Assembly (NCBI RefSeq): GCF_020515525.1 | Contig: NZ_JAIYEP010000026.1 | Span: forward strand, 1 to 54,141 | Reading direction: 5' to 3' | Length of the DNA stretch: 54,141 bases | Source of the DNA: Rhodococcus yananensis | Lineage (GTDB): Bacteria > Actinomycetota > Actinomycetes > Mycobacteriales > Mycobacteriaceae | Part shown: one piece after another, positions 8,745 through 16,529 of the stretch | Numbering within the stretch: position 1 is the stretch's first letter | Layout of the letters: the number at the start of each line of letters is the position of its first letter | Position numbers and translations under genes: made by a program | The notes under the pieces: model-generated | Databases searched by the model: none | Seen by the model: only the letters and a program-made list of their open reading frames with translations | What the model was told of the DNA's origin: nothing

Positions 8745-8852
8745 ATCCGTTCGGTGTCGATCGTCGCCCCAGTTTACGGCGGACGAGTCGAGCGGGTGCG
8801 CGGTGTCCCGGACCGCGCGACCGCGCGCCGGTGGTTTCGGCACAATGGTCCG

Positions 8853-10115
8853 GTGCAGTTCATCACTACCGACGACGACGTCAAACGCGCAGATCTGCGT
8901 CGGATGAAGGCTGTCGCGACAGGGTTTCTCGTCGTTGCGACGATCGTCTACCTGTTCTGTCGGTGGCAGGAGACCCGCGGTGCCGGCGAGTGGGTCGGTT
9001 ACGTGCGGGCCGCCTCGGAGGCCGGCATGGTGGGTGCGCTCGCCGACTGGTTCGCAGTGACCGCGTTGTTCCGGCATCCCCTGCGGATCCCCGTTCCGCA
9101 CACCGCGATCATCAAGCGGAAGAAGGATCAGCTCGGCGCGAGCCTCAGCTCGTTCGTCGGCACCAACTTCCTGGCCCCCGAGGTCGTGTCCGCGAAGGTC
9201 GAGTCCGCGCAGATCCCGTTGCGGCTCGGCACCTGGATGGCGCAGCCGCGGCACGCGGAGCGGGTGGCCAAGGAGACGTCGACGATCCTGCGCGGCATCG
9301 TCGGAGTCCTCCGCGAGGACGACATCCAGCAGGTCATCGACAACACCATCGTCAAGCGGATCGCCGAACCCGACTGGGGTCCGCCGCTGGGGCGGTTGCT
9401 GGCCGAACTGATCGACGAGGGGCGGCACCGCCCGGTGATCGACATGCTCGCCGAACGAGCGCACCAGTGGGCACTCGGAAGTCAGGAGACGATCGATCGC
9501 GTCATCAGCCGGGACTCGCCGTCGTGGTCGCCGAAGTTCGTGGACCTGTTGCTGGGCGAGAAGATCCACCGAGAGCTGGTCGAGTTCACCTGGAAGGTGC
9601 GGTCGAATCCCGACCACGAGGTCCGGCGTGCGGCAGACCGGTTCCTCACCGACTACGCGCAGGATCTCCAGCACGATCCGGCCACGATCGCCAAGGCCGA
9701 GAAACTCAAGGCCGAGATCATGGGGCGTGAGGAGATCACCCAGCTCGCGGCCGCGACCTGGCGCACCGCGAAGCGGATGATCCTCGAGTCCGTCGACGAT
9801 CCGAACAGCACCCTGCGGACGAAGGTGGCCGAGAACGTGGCCGGATTCGGCGTGCGGCTCCGTGAGGACGACGCGATACGCGCGAAGTTCGACACCTGGC
9901 TGCTCGACGGCGTGCGTTTCATCGCCGCCAACTACGCGGACGAGATCACCTCGGTGATCCGGGAGACCGTCGAGAGGTGGGATGCCGACGAGGCGAGCCG
10001 CAAGATCGAGCTTGCGGTGGGGCGCGATCTCCAGTTCATCCGGATCAACGGCACGGTGGTGGGTGCACTCGCCGGCCTGGCGATCTACACGCTGTCCGAA
10101 CTGCTGTTCGCGTGA
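8853..10115 (+). CDS. DUF445 family membrane-anchored protein
   Basis: 420 residues. One transmembrane segment near the N-terminus (about 21-38), then the family signature ASEAGMVGALADWFAVTALFRHPL and IPHTAIIKRKKDQLG, a long charged helical middle and a C-terminal hydrophobic segment (VVGALAGLAIYTLSELLF). This is the YjiN/DUF445 topology with a large domain between two membrane anchors. Function is unknown, possibly cell-envelope related. Start GTG 8853; a CACAAT hexamer six bases upstream could be the -10 of a leaderless transcript. It is divergent from the TetR gene. Confidence 0.9.
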   Translation: MQFITTDDDVKRADLRRMKAVATGFLVVATIVYLFCRWQETRGAGEWVGYVRAASEAGMVGALADWFAVTALFRHPLRIPVPHTAIIKRKKDQLGASLSSFVGTNFLAPEVVSAKVESAQIPLRLGTWMAQPRHAERVAKETSTILRGIVGVLREDDIQQVIDNTIVKRIAEPDWGPPLGRLLAELIDEGRHRPVIDMLAERAHQWALGSQETIDRVISRDSPSWSPKFVDLLLGEKIHRELVEFTWKVRSNPDHEVRRAADRFLTDYAQDLQHDPATIAKAEKLKAEIMGREEITQLAAATWRTAKRMILESVDDPNSTLRTKVAENVAGFGVRLREDDAIRAKFDTWLLDGVRFIAANYADEITSVIRETVERWDADEASRKIELAVGRDLQFIRINGTVVGALAGLAIYTLSELLFA

Positions 10116-10125
10116 TACCCACCAC

Positions 10126-10169
10126 TTGCTAGCAGAGCGCTTGCTGTAGCTAGCACCTGGTCGTAGGCT
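10126..10169 (+). promoter_or_regulatory. Leaderless promoter and twin GCTAGC operator of the XRE-hbhA operon
   Basis: -35 TTGCTG (10141-10146), 17-base spacer, -10 TAGGCT (10164-10169), then six bases to the GTG at 10176, so the start codon is the predicted transcription start. Two GCTAGC palindromes lie exactly 21 bases apart (10128-10133 and 10149-10154), both as part of GCTAGCA, one before the -35 and one inside the spacer. This is a plausible autoregulatory operator for the XRE protein. Confidence 0.65.
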
Positions 10170-10175
10170 GACGTC

Positions 10176-10727
10176 GTGTCCACGATTCGAGACCGGACGG
10201 GTGACTCCGCCGACGAACCCGATGCGAGCACCGGGTCCGCGGAGGCTGCCGGGCCCGGCGACATCGCCGCCCGGGTCGTCAATTCGGCGGCGCAGGACAT
10301 CGGGGGGTTCATCCGTTCGCAGCGGGAGGCCGCCCAGGTGTCCCTGCGGCAGCTGTCGCAGCTCGCAGGCGTCAGCAACCCGTACCTGAGCCAGATCGAA
10401 CGTGGGCTCCGTAAGCCCTCCGCGGAGGTGCTCGCGCAGATCGCGAAGGGTCTCCGACTGTCCGCTGAGGTGCTCTATGTGCGGGCCGGGATCCTCGAGG
10501 AGAGGCCCCACAGCGCGGTACGTGACGCGCTGCTCGCCGACAACGCCCTCTCCGAGCGGCAGAAGCAGGTCCTGCTCGACATCTACGACTCGTTCAGCAG
10601 GGAGAACGAGTCGGCTCCGGTGGTCGCTCCCGTCGACACAGCGTCGGTCGGGCACTCCGCGGACACCGGCTGTTCCACGGATATCGGGCATTCCACAGAC
10701 ATCGACGAGGAGAACCGACATGACTGA
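10176..10727 (+). CDS. XRE family regulator (Rv0474 / MLDSR-like)
   Basis: 183 residues with an HTH_XRE domain at about 40-105 (IGGFIRSQREAAQVSLRQLSQLAGVSNPYLSQIERGLRKPSAEVLAQIAKGLRL). The C-terminal tail repeats Gly-His-Ser/Thr-Asp units (GHSADTG, GHSTDID) and is low complexity. It overlaps hbhA by eight bases. From memory, the orthologue in Rhodococcus jostii RHA1 (MLDSR) regulates the lipid-droplet protein MLDS encoded next to it and its own gene. Here the paired GCTAGC sites in its promoter would suit autoregulation (inference). Confidence 0.9.
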   Translation: MSTIRDRTGDSADEPDASTGSAEAAGPGDIAARVVNSAAQDIGGFIRSQREAAQVSLRQLSQLAGVSNPYLSQIERGLRKPSAEVLAQIAKGLRLSAEVLYVRAGILEERPHSAVRDALLADNALSERQKQVLLDIYDSFSRENESAPVVAPVDTASVGHSADTGCSTDIGHSTDIDEENRHD

Positions 10728-11562
10728 TCCCAACGCTGCCATCCGAACATCCCTCTACGCCGCCGTGGGTGCGGGCGACGCCGTCGTCCAGGCCGTGGCC
10801 GACGTCGTCGCTCAGGTCCGGGAACGCGCCGAGACCACCCAGGCCGATGTCAACGAGCGCGTCGAAACCGCCCGGGGCCGTGTGTCGTCGGTGCCCACCG
10901 ACGTCGCCGAGGCCGTCGAGTCGCTGCGCTCGCGTCTCGTCGAACTGCCCGCCGAGCTTCCCGAGGAGCTCGCCGAGCTGCGCGAACGCTTCGGTGCCGA
11001 CGAACTGCGCCGGGTTGCCGAGGCGTACCTGAAGGTGGCCTCCGATCTGTACACGGCGCTCGCCGAGCGCGGTGAGGAGACCATCGAGCGTCTGCGCAAG
11101 CAGCCCGCGGTCGAGGAGCGTCTCGGTCGTGCCGAGGCGGCTCTCGGCGACGCCGTCGACCTGACCGAGGAAGCGCTCGGCACCGTCGCCCGGCAGACGC
11201 GTGCCGTCGGTGAGCAGGCCGCCAAGCTCGCCGGTCTCGCCGCCACCCGCATCTCCGACACCGCCGAGGAGGTCGGTGAGGCCATCGCCGACGCGGGTGA
11301 CGAGGCCGCGCTGCGCGTGCTCGACCTCGGCGACAAGGCGGAGGAGGCGGGCACCGAGGCCGCCACCCGCGTCGAGGAGGTCAAGGACGACGTCGCCGCC
11401 GCGGCGGAGGACGAGGCCCCGGCGCAGCCGGCACCGGCGAAGGCCCCTGCCAAGGCGCCCGCCAAGGCTGCGGCGAAGACGCCTGCGAAGAAGGCTCCCG
11501 CGAAGGCCCCGGCGAAGGCTCCCGCGAAGAAGGCCGCCCCGCGCAACACCGCGGGTTCCTGA
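10720..11562 (+). CDS. hbhA: Heparin-binding hemagglutinin-like lipid-droplet protein (HbhA/MLDS/TadA)
   Basis: 280 residues. The first ~230 are one long amphipathic, coiled-coil-prone alpha-helical region rich in Ala, Glu, Val and Arg; the last ~45 are Lys/Ala/Pro repeats (units such as KAPA and KKAP) as in mycobacterial HbhA, where this tail binds heparin. In oleaginous Rhodococcus the orthologues MLDS and TadA coat triacylglycerol droplets and MLDS can tether them to DNA (established for those strains, from memory). There is no signal peptide. A GAGGAGA element precedes the ATG. A 21-bp hairpin follows the stop. Confidence 0.9.
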   Translation: MTDPNAAIRTSLYAAVGAGDAVVQAVADVVAQVRERAETTQADVNERVETARGRVSSVPTDVAEAVESLRSRLVELPAELPEELAELRERFGADELRRVAEAYLKVASDLYTALAERGEETIERLRKQPAVEERLGRAEAALGDAVDLTEEALGTVARQTRAVGEQAAKLAGLAATRISDTAEEVGEAIADAGDEAALRVLDLGDKAEEAGTEAATRVEEVKDDVAAAAEDEAPAQPAPAKAPAKAPAKAAAKTPAKKAPAKAPAKAPAKKAAPRNTAGS

Positions 11563-11581
11563 CGGCCGACGTACCACGGTG

Positions 11582-11631
11582 ACACCGGCGCGGTGGCGCT
11601 CCACGGATTCGGAGCGTCACCGCGCCGGTGT
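11582..11631 (+). terminator. Strong hairpin terminator after hbhA
   Basis: 21-base stem (11582-11602 with 11611-11631, one G-U pair) around the loop ACGGATTC, followed by TTCT. It begins 19 bases after the hbhA stop and separates hbhA from the DUF2516 gene, which has its own promoter. Confidence 0.85.
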
Positions 11632-11719
11632 TCTCGCATGTTCGTGTGTTCGGGTGTTCTCGCGGCGTCGCGCTCCGGCGGGATGCCGTCGACGATCCGG
11701 TCGCCGGTCGGGCGCCCAG

Positions 11720-11725
11720 TAGACT
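11720..11725 (+). promoter_or_regulatory. -10 box TAGACT of a leaderless DUF2516 transcript
   Basis: TAGACT ends six bases before the GTG at 11732, the spacing expected when transcription starts on the start codon itself. No convincing -35 is seen. Confidence 0.5.
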
Positions 11726-11731
11726 GGAGCG

Positions 11732-12022
11732 GTGACGAACGTGGATTCTCTCGCAGGTCTGATCATTCTCGTCTTGCAGATCGTGGCGATCGCGGGCGCC
11801 GGCTTCGCGCTGTTCCACGCGGTCCGTCAGCCTTCCGAGGCATTTCCCGCCGTGGACAAGCTGACCAAGCCCGTGTGGCTCGGGATCCTCGCGGCGTCGC
11901 TGGTGGTCCTGTTGCTGTTCGGCGCGATCGGGTTCCTCGGCATCATCGCCGTGGTCGCGGTCTGCGTGTACCTCGTGGATGTGCGGCCGCGGGTGGAGGA
12001 GGTTCAGCGTCCTCGCTGGTAG
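11732..12022 (+). CDS. DUF2516 family membrane protein (Rv0476-like)
   Basis: 96 residues with three hydrophobic segments (about 7-30, 46-62 and 63-82) and a short basic C-terminus. The order LAGLIILVLQIVAIAGAGFALFHAVRQ and later PAVDKLTKPVWLGIL are conserved in the DUF2516 family, always seen as a small membrane protein next to hbhA in Corynebacteriales. Function unknown. Start GTG 11732 with a -10 six bases upstream and no Shine-Dalgarno sequence. Confidence 0.88.
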   Translation: MTNVDSLAGLIILVLQIVAIAGAGFALFHAVRQPSEAFPAVDKLTKPVWLGILAASLVVLLLFGAIGFLGIIAVVAVCVYLVDVRPRVEEVQRPRW

Positions 12023-12124
12023 TGCGCTGCGGGGTGGTGCATCTCCCCGGTGTGGTCGTCCCGTGTGTGGTCGCCCTCGGTGTGGTCGTCGCGACATCGG
12101 CGGGTGACGGCCGATGCCCGTTGC

Positions 12125-12154
12125 TTGACAAGTGCGATCCAGATAATGACACTT
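12125..12154 (+). promoter_or_regulatory. Possible promoter/operator before the AurF-like gene
   Basis: TTGACA (12125-12130) is followed 17 bases later by GACACT (12148-12153), a poor -10. AAGTG and CACTT form a short inverted repeat (12130-12134 and 12150-12154) within it. Suggestive only. Confidence 0.3.
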
Positions 12155-12191
12155 CGAGTAACGGGTAATTTCCGAGACGAGGTGGTCGGCC

Positions 12192-13121
12192 ATGACGCTC
12201 GCCCATACCAACCGGATCGACACCGTCCACGGCGACGCCGAGGACGACGGCAGGCAGGGCTCCGCACGACGGTTGCTCGCGTCATCGGCACGTCGGTCCT
12301 ACGATCCGACGCTCGAGATCGACTGGGACGCCCCCATCCCCGACGACAAGTACGGCATGACCCCGGAATGGTCCAGTCTCTACGGCACCGAGCTGTGGGA
12401 CCGCATGACCGAGCAGCAGCGGATCACCCTCACCAAACACGAGGCCGCGAGCATCGCCGGTGCCGGTATCTGGTTCGAGATGATCCTGATGCAGATGCTC
12501 GTGCGGGACCTCTACCAGCACGACCCCGCGACCCCGTACGTCCAGTTCGGGCTCACCGAGATCGCCGACGAATGCCGGCACTCGATCATGTTCGCCAGAT
12601 CCGCACAGCGATTCGGCATCCCGTCGTACCGGCCCGCTCGATGGCTCCGGACCAGCGGGCGGCTGTTCAAGGCCGTCGCGTCCGGGGCGTTGGCATTCGG
12701 GGGCACGCTGTTCGCCGAGGAGATCCTCGACATGATGCAGCGCGACTTCATGCGCGACGACCGGGTCCAACCCCTCACCCGCACGGTCAGCCACATCCAC
12801 GTCCTCGAGGAATCACGCCACATCCGGTACGCGCGGGAGGAGACGGCCCGACGCATGCGCACCGCCACACGCTCCCAACGCGCGTGGGTGCGGATGCATC
12901 TGGCCGTCAGCGCGTACCTGATCGTGACGAACCTCGTGAACGAGCGCGTGTACGCCGCAGCGGGCCTGGACGTGGCCGAAGCGAAGGCCGCGGCGCGCGC
13001 CAACACCCACTACCACGACAAACTGCGGTTCGGAACACGCCGCACCGTCGAATTCCTCGACGGTGTCGGCCTCATCGGCGGGCCGTCCACGCTGTTGCTG
13101 CGCCGCGCGCACATCCTCTGA
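12192..13121 (+). CDS. AurF-like diiron oxygenase
   Basis: 309-residue ferritin-like protein of the AurF (p-aminobenzoate N-oxygenase) family, which uses a non-heme diiron centre to oxidise substrates. The expected ligand pattern is intact: E84 (KHEAAS), E127-x2-H130 (DECRH), E176/E177 (AEEILD), and H203-x3-E207-x2-H210 (HVLEESRH). Substrate and electron donor are unknown; no biosynthetic cluster or ferredoxin is adjacent. The neighbour downstream is an alpha/beta hydrolase on the same strand, 88 bases away. Membership of the family is secure; N-oxygenation specifically is not shown. Confidence 0.88.
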   Translation: MTLAHTNRIDTVHGDAEDDGRQGSARRLLASSARRSYDPTLEIDWDAPIPDDKYGMTPEWSSLYGTELWDRMTEQQRITLTKHEAASIAGAGIWFEMILMQMLVRDLYQHDPATPYVQFGLTEIADECRHSIMFARSAQRFGIPSYRPARWLRTSGRLFKAVASGALAFGGTLFAEEILDMMQRDFMRDDRVQPLTRTVSHIHVLEESRHIRYAREETARRMRTATRSQRAWVRMHLAVSAYLIVTNLVNERVYAAAGLDVAEAKAAARANTHYHDKLRFGTRRTVEFLDGVGLIGGPSTLLLRRAHIL

Positions 13122-13209
13122 GCCGAGCGAACACGTCCCACCCGGCGGTGCCGCCGACCCGGACCCGGATCCCGGTCCGGGCACGATCACACACAGGAGA
13201 CCATCACAC

Positions 13210-14250
13210 GTGAAGAAGCCGTCCCGGAAGTCGCTGCTCGTCGCGGGGGGCATCGCCCTCGTCGGTACGGCGGTGGGAGTCGCCGCCGCGCGCCGTCGCC
13301 GTTCGCATTCCGCGGTGCAGACGAAGGATGTCGCGCCGCACGCGTTGCTGGCCCCACCGAGCCTCGAGGCCGACGAGATCGAGGTCACCACGGCCGACGG
13401 TGCCCGTCTGCGCGTGCTGGCCTACGGCGATCCCGACGCCCAACCCCTGGTCTTCAGCCACGGCTGGACCTGCAACGCCCTGTTCTGGACGCCGCAGATC
13501 AACGCGTTCGCCGACCGCTACCGGGTGATCGCATACGACCAGCGCGGACACGGCGCCAGCAGCGTCGGCACCCGCGTACTCCGCCCCGACGTGCTCGCCG
13601 ACGATCTGGCCGCGGTGCTCGACGCGACGGTTCCCGCCGGTCGCAGGGCCGTGCTCGCCGGGCACAGCATGGGCGGAATGAGCATCATCGCGTGGGCCGA
13701 ACGGCATCCGGAACAGGTGCACGAGAAGGCGGCGGCGGTGTTGTTGGCCAGCACCGGGATGGACAATCTCGTCACCGATGCGGCGCTCGTCCCGTTGCCG
13801 CCGAGGTTCCCGCGCGTCCCGGTCGCGGTGGCGCGTCCCCTGCTCGGTTCGACGATGCCGTTCGCTGCGTCGCCGATCACCACCCGGGCGTTGCGTTATG
13901 TCGCGCTGTCGCCGTCCGCGACCGCCGCCGAAGTCGAATTCTGCGAGAAGATCGTCCTCGAATGCCCCCGTCGTACCCGCGGCGCGTGGGGCCGCGCACT
14001 GAGCGTGCTCGACATCCACGAGGGGCTCGCCAACCTGACGGTGCCCACCAGCGTGATCGTCGGAACCGCCGATCGGCTCACCCCGCCGGTGCACGCGCGC
14101 AGGCTCGCGGACGGACTCGAACGGGCCGGCAACCTCGAGCATCTCTTGGTGCTCGACGGCGTCGGCCACATGAGTTCGGTGGAGGCGATCGACGCGTTCG
14201 ACGACGAGATCGTGCACCTGCTCGACCGGGCCGGTGCGCCGGTGTCCTGA
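13210..14250 (+). CDS. Alpha/beta hydrolase with N-terminal membrane anchor
   Basis: 346 residues. A basic start and hydrophobic segment (SLLVAGGIALVGTAVGVAAA, about 7-26) followed by RRRR looks like a membrane anchor. The hydrolase fold follows: oxyanion loop FSHGWTCN, nucleophile elbow GHSMGGMS (Ser), acid near GTADRLTPP, and final His in LDGVGHMSSVEA. Probably an esterase/lipase; substrate unknown. Start GTG 13210 with AGGAGA upstream. It may be cotranscribed with the AurF-like gene. The last codons form half of a terminator hairpin. Confidence 0.88.
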   Translation: MKKPSRKSLLVAGGIALVGTAVGVAAARRRRSHSAVQTKDVAPHALLAPPSLEADEIEVTTADGARLRVLAYGDPDAQPLVFSHGWTCNALFWTPQINAFADRYRVIAYDQRGHGASSVGTRVLRPDVLADDLAAVLDATVPAGRRAVLAGHSMGGMSIIAWAERHPEQVHEKAAAVLLASTGMDNLVTDAALVPLPPRFPRVPVAVARPLLGSTMPFAASPITTRALRYVALSPSATAAEVEFCEKIVLECPRRTRGAWGRALSVLDIHEGLANLTVPTSVIVGTADRLTPPVHARRLADGLERAGNLEHLLVLDGVGHMSSVEAIDAFDDEIVHLLDRAGAPVS

Positions 14251-14259
14251 ACACCGGCG
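14237..14259 (+). terminator. Hairpin spanning the hydrolase stop codon
   Basis: CGCCGGTGT and ACACCGGCG form a perfect nine-base stem around CCTGA, so the TGA stop lies in the loop. It sits between two convergent genes and could end transcription from both sides. Confidence 0.6.
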
Positions 14260-14281
14260 TCCGGGCAGGCCGTGATCGGCC

Positions 14282-15178
14282 TCAGTTGAACACGACGGTC
14301 CGCCGACCGTGGACGAGGACCCGATCCTCGAGGTGCCAGCGCAGACCGCGGGCCAGAACCAGCTTCTCGACGTCGCGGCCCTGCCGCACCATGTCGGTGA
14401 CGGCGTCGTTGTGGCTGACCCGGATGACGTCCTGTTCGATGATCGGACCGGCGTCGAGTTCCGCCGTCACGTAGTGGCACGTCGCCCCGATCAACTTCAC
14501 ACCGCGCGTGAACGCCTGGTGGTACGGCCGGGCGCCCACGAACGACGGCAGGAAGCTGTGGTGGATGTTGACGGCGCGACCCGCCCAGTGTTCGCACAGT
14601 TCCGGCGGCAGTACCTGCATGAACCGGGCCAGCACCACGGCGTGCGGGTCGTGCGCGTCGACGATCTTGCGGACCTGCTCGAATGCCGGTCCCCGCTCGG
14701 CGGGGTCCTTCGGGAACGACACGTAGTGGAACTCGATGCCGTGGCGCCGCGCGACCTGCTCGAGGTCGCGGTGGTTCCCGATGACCGCGCACACCTCGGC
14801 CTCCATCTCCCCGGCCGCGACCCGGCCGAGCAGATCGTGCAGGCAGTGGCCTTCCTTGCTGACGAGCAGCACCACCCGCTTGCGGCGGCCGGTGTCGGAG
14901 ATCGTCCACTCGGTGTCGGGGCCGATGGACTCGGCGACCGCCGCGAACTTCTCCTGCAGTTCCTCGATCCCGAAAGGAATGGAGGAGGCGCGCACCGCCT
15001 GCCTGGTGAAGAACCAGCCGCTGTCCTGATCCGCGTGGTAGGCGGCTTCCACGATGGACCCGCCGACCTCGGCGAGGAAGGTGGAGATGCGGGCGACGAT
15101 CCCGGTCGTGTCGGGGCAGCCCAGGGTCAGGACGTAGCGCCGGTCGTCGCCGGACGAGGAACGAGTCATGCCGGCCAT
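14282..15178 (-). CDS. purU: Formyltetrahydrofolate deformylase
   Basis: Hydrolyses 10-formyl-tetrahydrofolate to formate and tetrahydrofolate, feeding purine synthesis and balancing C1 pools. 298 residues with an N-terminal ACT domain (YVLTLGCPDTTGIVARISTFLAEVGGSI, about 15-95) and a C-terminal formyl-transferase-type catalytic domain (VCAVIGNHRDLEQVARRHGI, then NIHHSFLPSFVGARPYHQAF, then TAELDAGPIIEQDV), containing the expected Asn, His and Asp of the hydrolase. Start ATG 15178, or ATG 15169 three codons in. Confidence 0.95.
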   Translation of the reverse strand: MAGMTRSSSGDDRRYVLTLGCPDTTGIVARISTFLAEVGGSIVEAAYHADQDSGWFFTRQAVRASSIPFGIEELQEKFAAVAESIGPDTEWTISDTGRRKRVVLLVSKEGHCLHDLLGRVAAGEMEAEVCAVIGNHRDLEQVARRHGIEFHYVSFPKDPAERGPAFEQVRKIVDAHDPHAVVLARFMQVLPPELCEHWAGRAVNIHHSFLPSFVGARPYHQAFTRGVKLIGATCHYVTAELDAGPIIEQDVIRVSHNDAVTDMVRQGRDVEKLVLARGLRWHLEDRVLVHGRRTVVFN

Positions 15179-15226
15179 TGTCCCAGGTCGTGTCGCGCGA
15201 CGGTCGGCCGCCGGGTGTGCGCGTCG

Positions 15227-15769
15227 TCAGAGCGCGTAGAACGGCGCGGGGTACCGGAACACGCCGCGCAACGACGGGTCGTGGGCGTCGAGGGCGCGGG
15301 CCTGGAAGTGCGGACCGGCCCACTCGGCGACGTCGGGTTCGACCCCGAGATCAGCGGCCGGTACGAACCCGAACCGCGGGTAGTAGCCGGTGTGTCCGAG
15401 CAGCACGACCAGTTGCTCGTCGAGCGCATCCGCAGCGCCCAGCGCGGCGTGCATCAGGGCGCCGCCGACACCGGTGCGCTGCCGGTCGGGGAGGACCCCG
15501 ATCGGTCCCAGCGCGAGGGCGGGACGCCCGGCGACGTCGCCTCGGGTGAGGCAGACGTGTCCGGTGAGCGTCCCTGTCGGTTCCTCGGCGACGAGGGTGA
15601 GCGCCGGCAGCCACGCTTCGCTTGCGCGCAGTGCATGCACGAGACCGACCTCCGCGGGTTCTGTCGCATCCGGGGTGACCGACGCGAACGCCGCCCGGTG
15701 GATCGCATCGATCGCGTCGGTGTCGACGGGACGTTCGCGTCGGATCAGCATGGCCGCAGTGTGGTCCAC
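15227..15769 (-). CDS. GNAT family N-acetyltransferase
   Basis: About 180 residues, GNAT fold. The acetyl-CoA binding segment is [23 protein letters not shown] (R/Q-x2-G-x-G), followed by [16 protein letters not shown] typical of the YhbS-like subgroup. Substrate unknown. I chose the GTG at 15769 because a GGAG lies five bases upstream; ATG 15751 is six codons downstream with a weaker site. It is divergent from deoC with a 47-base gap. Confidence 0.88.
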   Translation of the reverse strand: MDHTAAMLIRRERPVDTDAIDAIHRAAFASVTPDATEPAEVGLVHALRASEAWLPALTLVAEEPTGTLTGHVCLTRGDVAGRPALALGPIGVLPDRQRTGVGGALMHAALGAADALDEQLVVLLGHTGYYPRFGFVPAADLGVEPDVAEWAGPHFQARALDAHDPSLRGVFRYPAPFYAL

Positions 15770-15816
15770 GATCGCTCCGCGCGGCAACGGGTTTTCGGAT
15801 GTGGGAGTCTGGCGGC

Positions 15817-16479
15817 ATGCCGGACACTGCACTCACCCGAGACCGCGTCGCATCGATGATCGACCACACCCTTCTCGCGCCGGAGGCGTCCGCCGCGGAC
15901 GTGCGTGCCCTCGTCGCCGAGGCCCGCGAGCTCGGGGTGTACGCGGTGTGCGTGTCACCGTCGATGCTGCCGGTGCGTGCCGACGACGTCGTCGTCGCGA
16001 CGGTCGCGGGTTTCCCGTCCGGCAAACACCATTCGCTGGTGAAGGGAGCCGAGGCCCGCCTGTCGGTGGAGCAGGGGGCGCGCGAAGTCGACATGGTCGT
16101 CGATGTGGGGGCGGCCGTCGCCGGCGACTACGACGCGGTGCTGGCCGACATCCTCACGGTGCGTGAGGCAGTCGGATTCTCCACCGTGCTCAAGGTGATC
16201 CTCGAGTCGGCGGTGCTCTCGGACGACGCGATCGTCGAGGTGTGTCGTGCGGCGGAGAAGGCGGGCGCGGATTTCGTGAAGACGTCGACCGGTTTCCACC
16301 CGGCCGGCGGGGCGTCGGTGCACGCGGTGCGACTGATGGCCGAGACCGTCGGCGGCCGGTTGGGGGTGAAGGCCAGCGGTGGGATCCGCACGGCCGCAGA
16401 CGCGGTCGCGATGATCGAGGCGGGCGCGACCAGGCTGGGCCTGTCGAGGAGCCGCGCCGTGCTCGACGGCCTCCACTGA
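15817..16479 (+). CDS. deoC: Deoxyribose-phosphate aldolase
   Basis: Cleaves 2-deoxyribose-5-phosphate to glyceraldehyde-3-phosphate and acetaldehyde in deoxynucleoside catabolism. 220 residues. Class I aldolase features: IDHTLLAP at the start, LKVILES and FVKTSTGF with the Schiff-base lysine, and [13 protein letters not shown]. The start ATG at 15817 fits the family; an upstream in-frame GTG at 15799 is less likely. It is followed by an 18-bp perfect inverted repeat that is shared with the hemD-hemB gap. Confidence 0.95.
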   Translation: MPDTALTRDRVASMIDHTLLAPEASAADVRALVAEARELGVYAVCVSPSMLPVRADDVVVATVAGFPSGKHHSLVKGAEARLSVEQGAREVDMVVDVGAAVAGDYDAVLADILTVREAVGFSTVLKVILESAVLSDDAIVEVCRAAEKAGADFVKTSTGFHPAGGASVHAVRLMAETVGGRLGVKASGGIRTAADAVAMIEAGATRLGLSRSRAVLDGLH

Positions 16480-16487
16480 CCCCACCC

Positions 16488-16527
16488 GTGCGCACTTCTG
16501 GTAGCGGTAGCTACCAGAAGTGCGCAC
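16488..16527 (+). terminator. Perfect 18-bp palindromic hairpin, copy 1 of a dispersed element
   Basis: Left arm GTGCGCACTTCTGGTAGC (16488-16505), loop GGTA, right arm exactly complementary (16510-16527). It lies between the convergent deoC and DUF2993 genes, ending two bases before the latter's stop. The same element with a different loop lies at 54056-54093. A bidirectional terminator is the simplest role. Confidence 0.85.
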
Positions 16528-16529
16528 AG

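Noticed and set aside
8010-10742. A 910-codon minus-strand open frame, and similar very long frames at 31633-34794, 51002-54100, 26270-28747 and 3192-5297
   Set aside because: They run antisense to, or across, well-identified genes; long stop-free frames are expected from GC-rich third positions. Only the parts matching known families (TetR, FAD monooxygenase) are kept.
11400-11555. Lys/Ala/Pro repeats at the end of hbhA as a DNA repeat array
   Set aside because: They are part of the protein's C-terminal heparin/DNA-binding tail and do not form regular identical DNA units.
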